8,255 nt of DNA, from NCBI GenBank assembly GCA_011365025.1, contig RDOF01000074.1:1-8255 (forward strand), written 5' to 3'. Below are positions 1 through 5,252 of this stretch, piece after piece (position 1 is the stretch's first letter; each line of letters starts with the position of its first letter). The notes beneath the pieces were generated by a model. That model did no database searches. It saw nothing but the letters and a program-made list of their open reading frames with translations, and was not told where the DNA came from. The DNA comes from Candidatus Thorarchaeota archaeon. Its GTDB lineage: Archaea > Asgardarchaeota > Thorarchaeia > Thorarchaeales > Thorarchaeaceae. The position numbers were made by a program, and so were the translations under genes.

Positions 1-2
1 GG

Positions 3-128
3 AGCTTGGAACTGGCAAAATATATCTCGCCTCTGGTTACCCCTGCCAAAACCGGTACAGAAGATATCAGATATCTAGCTAGCATTGTGATCTGCTTTGA
101 TGTGTTTGTACATTCCTATATCTTGTAA
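3..128 (+). CDS. possible C-terminal end of an unidentified protein, cut by the left window edge
   Basis: The third plus frame is open from the window edge to a TAA at 126-128, about 41 codons, and reads like protein: it begins SLELAKYISPLVTPAKTG and continues through a mixed charged and hydrophobic stretch to a hydrophobic end (FDVFVHSYIL). I do not recognise the family. The opposite strand is also open here, from an ATG at 85 to the edge (MLARYLISSVPVLAGVTR...), so the coding strand is not certain. No start codon can be judged because the sequence is truncated. Between 128 and about 211 I see no further coding signal. Confidence 0.3.
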   Translation, partial: SLELAKYISPLVTPAKTGTEDIRYLASIVICFDVFVHSYIL

Positions 129-211
129 TGCAGATCAGTTGAATAGAAACCTCACCAGCCATTTCTTGAATGGATATCCTGATAATGGTGTAATGATATT
201 CGTTTGCCACT

Positions 212-310
212 ATGGCATCCGGCACGCAGATGATGGCAGGGATAATGAGTCAAAAAGGACGTCAGGTGTACCTTCGAAAGATTGCAGAGCTTGTGCCATC
301 TGACATCTGA
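212..310 (+). other. displaced N-terminal coding segment of the methyltransferase (frame-shifted)
   Basis: This frame opens after a TGA at 194-196 and has candidate ATGs at 212, 230, 233 and 245. It reads MASGTQMMAGIMSQKG and then RQVYLRKIAELVPSDI before a TGA at 308-310. The last part has the amphipathic helix and loop that normally precede motif I of a class I methyltransferase. Removing one copy of the ATCTGAC tandem repeat (298-311) joins it in frame to AALVLDTGCGPG of the downstream ORF, giving an uninterrupted protein of about 268 residues from the ATG at 212. This is therefore very likely the true N-terminus. Whether it is lost by a real mutation or by a sequence error cannot be told from one sequence. 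Confidence 0.65.
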
Positions 311-1025
311 CGCAGCCCTGGTTTTGGATACCGGTTGTGGGCCGGGTGCGCTAACTTCATTCATTATTGAAAGGGCCCCTTCCACTCGAACCGTTGGATT
401 TGACCTCTCGAGGTATATGCTTACCCACCAAATTGATACATCCCCGAAGGAAACCGTTTCTCTCGTTCAGGGACTCATGCCGCAATTTCCTTTCCAGGAC
501 CAGTCTTTCGATGCCGTAGTATCTGTACAAGCATTGAGCGAGGTACTCTGCTTTTCTGGACATGAAGCAATGCTTGAAACTATTAGATGCATAAAGGCCG
601 TTCTTCGTGAAGGTGGTTCATTAATCGTCTTGGACCATCAAAATCCTGGAGTTGAATCGATAGACGTGAAGATGCCTCATGACCTGATTGAGAAGATGCG
701 GCTCTTTCAACGCCTGTTCGAATACCGCCCTTTTGACTTTGAAACTCGGGAGGATGGCTGGATCAGAATGACATTGCGCAACCTGTACGAATTCATAACT
801 AAGCTGTGGGCTTTAGGCACACCCCTTGAGAAGGAGGAGATGGGTGAAACTCATACGCCATATTCAGCCCAAGAATTGGCTACTATTATTGAGAAGGAAG
901 GCTTTGCCACAGAGCATATTGAGGGCGCTGTACAATTCGAAACATATCTTAAGAGGTACAAGATAGGAGTGAAAGAAAAGCGGAAGTTCCCAGATCGATT
1001 CTTCATTTTGAAAGCAACTAAGTGA
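282..1025 (+). CDS. class I SAM-dependent methyltransferase (N-terminus disrupted by frameshift)
   Basis: This is a Rossmann-fold methyltransferase that would move a methyl group from S-adenosylmethionine to an unknown, probably small-molecule, acceptor. Counting from the TTG at 282 (247 residues), motif I is VLDTGCGPG (14-22), the acidic residue that usually binds the SAM ribose is D41 in GFDLS, motif II/III is FDAVVSVQALSEVL (76-89), and the post-motif strand is LREGGSLIVLDH (108-119). The C-terminal half (about 125-247) is the variable substrate-binding part and gives no specificity. The TTG start leaves only 13 residues before motif I, too few for the usual first helix. That helix is present in another frame at 245-304, so I consider the listed start an artefact of the 7-bp duplication. 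The 3' end overlaps the convergent regulator gene by 8 bp. If the frameshift is real this is a pseudogene or makes a truncated protein. Confidence 0.8.
   Translation: MQSLCHLTSDAALVLDTGCGPGALTSFIIERAPSTRTVGFDLSRYMLTHQIDTSPKETVSLVQGLMPQFPFQDQSFDAVVSVQALSEVLCFSGHEAMLETIRCIKAVLREGGSLIVLDHQNPGVESIDVKMPHDLIEKMRLFQRLFEYRPFDFETREDGWIRMTLRNLYEFITKLWALGTPLEKEEMGETHTPYSAQELATIIEKEGFATEHIEGAVQFETYLKRYKIGVKEKRKFPDRFFILKATK
298..311 (+). repeat. 7-bp tandem duplication (ATCTGAC x2) causing a frameshift
   Basis: Two perfect adjacent copies of ATCTGAC lie at 298-304 and 305-311. Seven is not a multiple of three, so the second copy moves the methyltransferase from the frame of its N-terminal segment to the frame of its catalytic domain. 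With a single copy the codons read P-S-D-A-A-L-V-L without a break. Polymerase slippage or an assembly or read error could produce this. Confidence 0.8.
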
Positions 1026-1482
1026 GTTTCAATGCGCTCAGTGCGGGTTTTAGAACTTGGCCAATATAGTCGATTGTGCGAATCATCTCTCTGGCCACAG
1101 ATTCCACTTCAGCATCCAATCTTGTTTCTTCTTCATTAATGAGTGCCTGTAGTTCGGTTCTAAGGATTGAATTCGTCTTCAACCACTTTAGCAATCCTGA
1201 TAGGACTAATCCCTTTGGGCTTTCACTCACAAGCGTGAAGAGCATCTCTCTTGACCCAGGCCTACGGCTCCATTCAACAATCCCTCTCTCAGTCATGCGG
1301 TGCAATGCCCTTGAGATGGTGGATTGGCTGCGCCCGACTGCCACTGCAATATCTCGCTGCGTTCTTGGCCGAGGGTGCAATAACAGGTTTCCAAGTATGG
1401 CTCCTTCAATTGCATTGAAGCCTCTTGCAGCAGCTATGTTGCTTAGTATTATCTGTAGCTTCATCTCGACTTTGGAAATCAT
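1018..1482 (-). CDS. GbsR/MarR-like winged-helix transcriptional regulator
   Basis: A 154-residue cytoplasmic DNA-binding protein. The order is an N-terminal helix region (1-25), a GbsR-type segment rich in Leu (EGAILGNLLLHPRPRT, 26-41), a helix-turn-helix at about 41-63 whose recognition helix contains GRSQSTISRALHRM, a wing at 67-85 (GIVEWSRRPGSREMLFTLV), and a long charged C-terminal helical part (95-140) likely to dimerise. The GSR at the wing is typical of GbsR/MarR-like repressors. I chose the ATG at 1482. The frame is open further to a TTG at 1548, but that extension would run through the promoter and palindromes. The TATA-like element centred near 1512 lies about 30 nt upstream of 1482, which suits a leaderless or nearly leaderless transcript. 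It is divergent from the YIP1-family gene and probably controls it and itself. The ligand is unknown. Confidence 0.8.
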   Translation of the reverse strand: MISKVEMKLQIILSNIAAARGFNAIEGAILGNLLLHPRPRTQRDIAVAVGRSQSTISRALHRMTERGIVEWSRRPGSREMLFTLVSESPKGLVLSGLLKWLKTNSILRTELQALINEEETRLDAEVESVAREMIRTIDYIGQVLKPALSALKLT

Positions 1483-1507
1483 GCTAACTGCTATGAGCGA
1501 AATCCAT

Positions 1508-1517
1508 ATTAATATTT
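1508..1517. promoter_or_regulatory. TATA-like element shared by the divergent regulator and YIP1 genes
   Basis: ATTAATATTT is the most AT-rich stretch in the divergent gap and is nearly symmetrical, so it could bind TBP for either direction. Leftward, a start site about 26 nt away would fall near 1486, just before the regulator ATG at 1482. Rightward, it would fall near 1539, leaving a leader of about 24 nt that contains the ribosome binding site GAGGT at 1552-1556. This rests on spacing and composition only. Confidence 0.5.
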
Positions 1518-1549
1518 GCGGCAATATGCAATTTGCATGATAGTGCAAA
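1512..1549. promoter_or_regulatory. candidate operator: cluster of TTGC/GCAA inverted repeats
   Basis: ATGCAA-T-TTGCAT at 1526-1538 is a perfect 6-bp inverted repeat with a 1-nt centre. Overlapping it on the left is ATATT-TGCGGC-AATAT (1512-1527), with TTTGC and GGCAA inside, and on the right another TGCAAAA (1544-1550). The cluster covers the predicted transcription start of the YIP1-family gene and adjoins the shared TATA-like element. That is the expected place for an operator bound by the dimeric winged-helix regulator encoded next door. Binding by that protein is an inference. Confidence 0.5.
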
Positions 1550-1551
1550 AT

Positions 1552-1556
1552 GAGGT
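1552..1556 (+). promoter_or_regulatory. ribosome binding site of the YIP1-family gene
   Basis: GAGGT matches the archaeal anti-Shine-Dalgarno core and is separated by 6 nt (ATCACT) from the ATG at 1563. This supports that start. Confidence 0.55.
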
Positions 1557-1562
1557 ATCACT

Positions 1563-2252
1563 ATGGCGCACTCCATTGCTTCCGATGCAAAGGCAATTCT
1601 CACAAACCCCATAGGTTTCTTTCAAAAACTAACAGACCGAGAGAGGGAAACTGAGGGCGTTAGAATCAATAAACGACCAATTTCGTTTTTGGCAGCCTTT
1701 CTAATTGTCTACTGTGCAACCATTCCCATTTGGATTGCCATCAACGAATGGATTCTCAGCATCTCAGCATATCCAATAGTAGATTTTCACTATGGTAATC
1801 AGGTATTCTTGTCCATCCATAAGGACTGGTTCCCACTGTTCTATTCCTACACGGGAAGTGTGGTTATTTCGTGGCTACTGTGCATTCCGCTGGTCTATTT
1901 TGACACGGTTGTCACTGCACTCTTTTTCGCACTCTTCCTTCATGTCGTATTCAAGTACGTGTTTGGCGGGAAGGGACACTATGAATCTGCTCTAGCAGGA
2001 GTCTGTTATGGAGACCTGCCGTCGCTTCTCTTTGGATTCCTCCCTTTCTCTGCAGCGATTGGACTTCTGTGGACGGGGTTTTTGCAGTTTAGCGCAACGG
2101 CGCACTACTTGTACGGATTGCCGTGGAACAGATCCCTCATTCCTTTGGTTCTATTTGGTTTTGCACTTGTCATTGGCTGGTCTCTATTCGGAACTGTCAG
2201 CCCCCCAGGACTGCTTGAATTCATACCATATGGGCCTTACAGCTACCCCTGA
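1563..2252 (+). CDS. YIP1-family (PF04893-type) integral membrane protein
   Basis: A 229-residue polytopic membrane protein of unknown biochemical role. It has the family layout: a short cytoplasmic N-terminus with the NPIGFF signature (15-20), a first helix at about 41-62, a loop, helices at about 95-112 and 113-132, the conserved GGKGHYESALAGVCYGDLP segment (135-153) leading into a helix to about 172, and a last helix at 191-211. Eukaryotic YIP1 proteins work in vesicle traffic with Rab GTPases; prokaryotic members are common and mostly uncharacterised, so no such role should be assumed. The start is supported by GAGGT six bases upstream. It is divergent from the winged-helix regulator, its likely controller. 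The stop follows a CCCC run (2246-2249); losing one C would extend the frame into SYPETEVSDIQV, so the C-terminus may have been cut short. Confidence 0.75.
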   Translation: MAHSIASDAKAILTNPIGFFQKLTDRERETEGVRINKRPISFLAAFLIVYCATIPIWIAINEWILSISAYPIVDFHYGNQVFLSIHKDWFPLFYSYTGSVVISWLLCIPLVYFDTVVTALFFALFLHVVFKYVFGGKGHYESALAGVCYGDLPSLLFGFLPFSAAIGLLWTGFLQFSATAHYLYGLPWNRSLIPLVLFGFALVIGWSLFGTVSPPGLLEFIPYGPYSYP

Positions 2253-2404
2253 GACAGAGGTGTCCGATATTCAGGTTTCTTCAAAGTACACTTGGCTTGG
2301 TCACACAGGCCACCTATCCAATTGCTCCAGTTGTCGCAACGCTACTTGTGCTAACCGTGCTGTTGTTGCTTGCAGTTTGGCGATTCCGCAGGCATGAATT
2401 CTAG
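2230..2404 (+). other. frame-displaced coding-like stretch ending in a transmembrane anchor (possible remnant)
   Basis: After the YIP1-family stop two frames look protein-like in turn. The first (from an ATG at 2230) reads MGLTATPETEVSDIQVSSKY before drifting into Cys/Ser-rich nonsense. The next frame, from about 2297 to a TAG at 2402-2404, reads VTQATYPIAPVVATLLVL, then TVLLLLAVWRFRRHEF: one strong membrane helix ending in basic residues, a typical C-terminal anchor. Two single-base changes in the same direction, one in the C run at 2246-2249 and one near 2293-2297, would join both to the YIP1-family frame. Alternatives are a 35-residue membrane peptide from the TTG at 2297, or a relic of another gene. 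No convincing ribosome binding site precedes the TTG. Confidence 0.35.
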
Positions 2405-2537
2405 AATACAAGGTCTTTGAGCACCATGAGTGCCTTAGCTACCCTCTAAAGCTGCATGAGTATGATATTTGTTACGAACCAGTTAGCACTCAAAGGCACG
2501 GTCCTACAGGTAGCTAATGTCGCGGGCAAAGGGAAAG

Positions 2538-2547
2538 AATCAATTAG
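2538..2547 (+). promoter_or_regulatory. weak TATA-like element before the alpha/beta hydrolase
   Basis: AATCAATTAG, preceded by a purine tract (GGGAAAG), is centred about 28 nt before the ATG at 2571, the spacing of a leaderless archaeal promoter. A competing element, TATGATATTT at 2461-2470, would instead serve the upstream ATG at 2517. Composition and spacing are the only evidence. Confidence 0.25.
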
Positions 2548-2570
2548 GCTGTGTGAGTGTAATTCATACA

Positions 2571-3407
2571 ATGGCTGGCTTAGAAACAAAGCAATTGATA
2601 ACGGAGAGCGGGACCCTAGTATACTACATCCACCAAAACCCATACCATCCGATAGTGAATCTCTATATCCATGGTTTAGGAGACAATCGCAAGTGGTTCG
2701 CCAAGCACTTCAGTGACTATTCCTTAGACACCTTCTCGTGGATTGTTCCGGATCTTCTGGGTCATGGGGATTCCTCAAAGAGCGATAACGCTGAAGCATA
2801 TACCATGGAGCGACAAGCCAATTACCTGGCCGCAATATTGGAGAAGGAACGCGTTGAGCATCTCTCCATTCTAGCTCATTCAATGGGCGGACCAATTGCA
2901 GTTTCGTTGATTGAGCTATTGACTAAGCAAGAATCGTCAGGAGCTAAGCCAATCTTGTTGTTCTATTTGGAAGGAAATCTTGATGCTGGTGATGCATTCT
3001 CTTCATCGCAATTCGCTAAGCTGACACCCTTGGAATTCGAACACCTGTTTGAGTCGTGGTGTGGCAGAATACTTGGTGATTCTAAGGAGGAGCACATGCT
3101 TGATTTTGTGGAAGCGTTTCGCGAGGCTGGACCGTTCGTTATTTGGGCATCGTCCAAGAGCCTAGCTCCGATTTCCATTAAAGGGGACTTGTTGGATCGA
3201 CTACTAGTGCATAGAAACCTCTCAATGTATTTCATCTTCGGGGAGAAGAACAAAGGCGTGTACTCATCTGAGAAACTTGTAAGAAGTGCAAACCTTCCGC
3301 TTCTCTTCATACCTGAAGCCGGACACGGCCTTCATACTGAAAATCCAAGCTTCTTTTGGGAAGCTATATGCAAGCTGATTCAGGAAAGAAGCGGTCAAAT
3401 CCGCTAG
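2571..3407 (+). CDS. alpha/beta-hydrolase fold protein
   Basis: A 278-residue soluble hydrolase, probably acting on an ester or similar bond; the substrate is unknown. Visible parts, numbered from the ATG at 2571: oxyanion-loop motif HGLGDN (34-39), the strand ending in PDLLGHGDS (60-68), the nucleophile elbow LAHSMGG with S104, a cap region at about 145-205, and the late histidine H252 in EAGHGLHTENP. The first Gly of GxSxG is Ala, a common variant. At the usual place for the catalytic acid, after the strand FIFGEKN (221-227), there is Asn. The strand-6 motif LEGNL (133-137) offers E134 instead, as in haloalkane-dehalogenase-type members that carry the acid there. An ATG at 2517 would add 18 residues without family resemblance, so I prefer 2571, though a weak AGGT precedes 2517. 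Confidence 0.8.
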   Translation: MAGLETKQLITESGTLVYYIHQNPYHPIVNLYIHGLGDNRKWFAKHFSDYSLDTFSWIVPDLLGHGDSSKSDNAEAYTMERQANYLAAILEKERVEHLSILAHSMGGPIAVSLIELLTKQESSGAKPILLFYLEGNLDAGDAFSSSQFAKLTPLEFEHLFESWCGRILGDSKEEHMLDFVEAFREAGPFVIWASSKSLAPISIKGDLLDRLLVHRNLSMYFIFGEKNKGVYSSEKLVRSANLPLLFIPEAGHGLHTENPSFFWEAICKLIQERSGQIR

Positions 3408-3486
3408 CGACAGCTGTTAAAAGGCCGGTCTAAAATTAGGAATGAAACCATGGCTGCGAAACAGCATCATCTGCGAGTTTCAATCA

Positions 3487-4473
3487 TCAGTTCTTGACAG
3501 CATGAACAACTCCATTCTGGCTAATCAACTTGGCCTGATTCTTGTCTTCAAGGATTCCAAGAAGATCGCGGCTTTCAGCTAAAGCCAAGGCAAGGGAAGT
3601 TGCATCGTAGTCACCATAGACAATTCGTGATATCTGGTAGACTGATTGAGGGCTGGATGTAAGTGCTTCCTCGGCCTTCAGAATTTTGCGGCTGTATTCA
3701 GTATGCAATTCTTCGATTCTCGCCTTGATGTTAAGAATTGGCTCTCTGTGGCCAGGTAGTGCAATATAGTCTGCTCTGGATGAAATGCGGCTTAACGATT
3801 CAAGGTAGGTAGTCATGCCGATTCTTTCTGTACTATCAAATGAGATGCTTGGGTTTGAACTGATATCACCCAGGATATGATCTCCGCTAAAGATGACCTG
3901 TCGCTCATCACAAGCAAAGCATGTTGATCCCGGTGAATGACCTGGGGACCAGAGAGCCGTGATTTCACCAATGCCTGTCTTGAAAGAAGCATGATCGTTG
4001 AAACCCTGAGCTGTCGGTACAGGTTCACTAAATGACTTGAAGTATTCAATATAGCCTTCTAGATGGATTGTCGGGACTTCTTTCTCGGGGACACCACAAG
4101 CTGCTATGAGCTGCAGAATGGACTTTGCATAGAGCTCGGTAAAGCTTTCGTAGTCAAGGAGTGCCCTGGCATCTCTCTCATGAATCCATACCTTTGTGGA
4201 GGAGTCATGAACTCGTTCACGCTCTCTAACAAACTTCGCTGTAAGTCCAATGTGGTCAATGTGATTGTGTGTAAGGAGTATTTGCTCGATATCTGACAAA
4301 TCATAACGGATATCTTCCATCTGTTGCATCATTGTAGAAAGACTTCTCGATGTACTCGGACCGGTATCAATCAGAGTAAGTGGTGAGCCCTCTATAAGAT
4401 AGCAATTTACACTACCTACAGGAAATGGAGTAGGTATCTCTATCCGTACAACCCCATCAAGTACCGCTGTCAT
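3487..4473 (-). CDS. metallo-beta-lactamase-fold hydrolase (LACTB2/glyoxalase II-like)
   Basis: A 328-residue cytoplasmic, probably dinuclear zinc, hydrolase. Metal-binding residues are complete: H69, H71, D73 and H74 in THNHIDH, H179 in SPGHSPGS, D198 in FSGDH, and H242 in LPGHRE. The N-terminal strands (VNCYLIEG at 22-29, LTLIDTGPS at 32-40) are standard for the fold. The C-terminal part (about 250-328) is helical and resembles the winged-helix tail of LACTB2-like proteins. That subgroup includes RNases and thioesterase-like enzymes, so the substrate remains open. I chose the ATG at 4473; a TTG at 4512 would add 13 hydrophobic residues not expected before the first strand. The gene converges on the hydrolase to its left, with a 79-bp gap holding no clear terminator. 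Confidence 0.85.
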   Translation of the reverse strand: MTAVLDGVVRIEIPTPFPVGSVNCYLIEGSPLTLIDTGPSTSRSLSTMMQQMEDIRYDLSDIEQILLTHNHIDHIGLTAKFVRERERVHDSSTKVWIHERDARALLDYESFTELYAKSILQLIAACGVPEKEVPTIHLEGYIEYFKSFSEPVPTAQGFNDHASFKTGIGEITALWSPGHSPGSTCFACDERQVIFSGDHILGDISSNPSISFDSTERIGMTTYLESLSRISSRADYIALPGHREPILNIKARIEELHTEYSRKILKAEEALTSSPQSVYQISRIVYGDYDATSLALALAESRDLLGILEDKNQAKLISQNGVVHAVKN

Positions 4474-4642
4474 GAGCAATAAGACCAGCTGGGAGAATGA
4501 TAGTAATGTCAATTTAAGGGAGACTGTTCTAAATCGGCATGCATTGCAAGACTACGCCTGATTTGATCAGAATGGGTATAGCAGTCATTTGGGTCTTGAC
4601 GGCTTAAAAAGACGGGCGTAAACTGAACTCAGCAATGTACCA

Positions 4643-4900
4643 CTAATTGGTTTCGTGCGCCGTTTGGTGTTTTCTTTGATTCAGTTCAACTGTGTCAAGG
4701 TCGCGAATTTCATTGTCTGGGTCAGCCAGAGCGCCATTGATGTAGCAATCTCCAACATCTTCCAGCTTTAATCCCAGCCGATGCAACAGGTCTTGGAAAT
4801 GCTCTCCCTCAATGTAGTCAAATAACAGAATTGTATTGGAATTGGGCATCTTCTCCTTGACTATCTCTCTCACGTTGCCATAGAGTAAGACTTCGATCAC
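4643..4900 (-). CDS. MoaD/ThiS-like beta-grasp (ubiquitin-fold) protein lacking the terminal Gly-Gly
   Basis: An 85-residue small protein beginning at a GTG (4900-4898). It shows the beta-grasp order: a first strand IEVLLYGNV (2-10), a second strand ILLFDYIEGEHF (24-35), helix FQDLLHRLGLKLEDV (35-49), strand CYINGAL with the conserved NG turn (55-56), and the loop and strand IRDLDTVEL (65-73). Functional MoaD, ThiS, SAMP and Urm1 proteins end in Gly-Gly, which is adenylated and thiocarboxylated for sulfur transfer or protein conjugation. This one ends NQRKHQTAHETN, with no glycine in the last 28 residues or so, and I see no nearby frame change that would restore one. It may serve as a binding domain rather than a sulfur carrier. 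It lies 169 bp upstream of the metallo-hydrolase on the same strand. No molybdopterin or thiamine gene is present. Confidence 0.65.
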   Translation of the reverse strand: MIEVLLYGNVREIVKEKMPNSNTILLFDYIEGEHFQDLLHRLGLKLEDVGDCYINGALADPDNEIRDLDTVELNQRKHQTAHETN

Positions 4901-5160
4901 AATAAGACTTGGACTTCATCGCAAATAAGGGATTGCGTTCCGCTGAAGAATGATGCAAGAAGGATTTCAGATGGATTTCCCAAAGCGGTACTAGTTGGAA
5001 TACAAGCATTTTTGTCGTGGTGGAATAAAGGAACTCAATCTTCGTACATGTCCGGAACAAAATTGCGGATGCTTTAGAAGACCTGTATAACATGGAGGAT
5101 CTCTTGAGTTCCAAAGAGAAGAAAAGTCCATTAGCGAAATTTCTGAAGCATGTACAATGA
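4889..5160 (+). pseudogene. possible decayed plus-strand coding region before the permease
   Basis: No intact gene fits 4901-5252, but two overlapping stretches look coding. One frame (4889-5077) includes KNDARRISDGFPKAVLVG and then IQAF, with no usable start codon at its front. Another frame (5029-5160, after a TAA at 5026-5028) reads RNSIFVHVRNKIADALEDLY and then NMEDLLSSKEKKSPLAKFLKHVQ before TGA, a convincing charged helical C-terminus. One frameshift would join them into about 90 residues. The start is missing and the family is not recognised. The position just before an ABC-type permease would suit an ATPase or regulator, but no Walker motif or helix-turn-helix is visible. An ATG at 5092 could still make a 22-residue peptide. 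The minus strand is also open at 4818-5114, which I take to be a shadow. Confidence 0.35.
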
Positions 5161-5235
5161 ATACTTAGCAGCGAATAGGGTTCTGAGTGAGGCCTGAGTC
5201 ATGAATAAGTGGAATAGACGTGATAGTGTATTCCT

Positions 5236-5247
5236 AAGGAGGAGGGG
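5236..5247 (+). promoter_or_regulatory. strong ribosome binding site of the permease gene
   Basis: AAGGAGGAGGGG carries two overlapping GGAGG-type cores and ends 5 nt before the ATG at 5253. It is the strongest Shine-Dalgarno match in the window and fixes that start. It implies a leadered transcript, unlike the apparently leaderless genes nearby. Confidence 0.75.
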
Positions 5248-5252
5248 AGTAT

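Noticed and set aside
88..137. Inverted repeat TGATCTGC / GCAGATCA (88-95, 130-137) around a TAA
   Set aside because: Only 8 bp arms with a 34-nt loop and no T run; too weak to call a terminator or an operator.
1076..1540. Long plus-strand open frame (154 codons) opposite the regulator gene
   Set aside because: It is antisense to a well-supported winged-helix regulator, has low-complexity Ser/Leu/Ile composition and shows no domain; a shadow frame.
2435..2517. Inverted repeat TTAGCTACC / GGTAGCTAA (2435-2443, 2509-2517)
   Set aside because: Nine-base arms 65 nt apart in an AT-rich gap can arise by chance, and they adjoin neither a convincing promoter nor a mobile element.
3408..3486. Possible hairpin between the convergent hydrolase genes (GAAAC / GTTTC, with CTGCGA repeated)
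   Set aside because: Arms of five bases and a hexamer direct repeat are not above background; no T tract.
4818..5114. Minus-strand open frame overlapping the start of the MoaD-like gene
   Set aside because: It runs into the MoaD-like gene in another frame and its sequence has no family resemblance; the plus strand of the same region looks more like protein.
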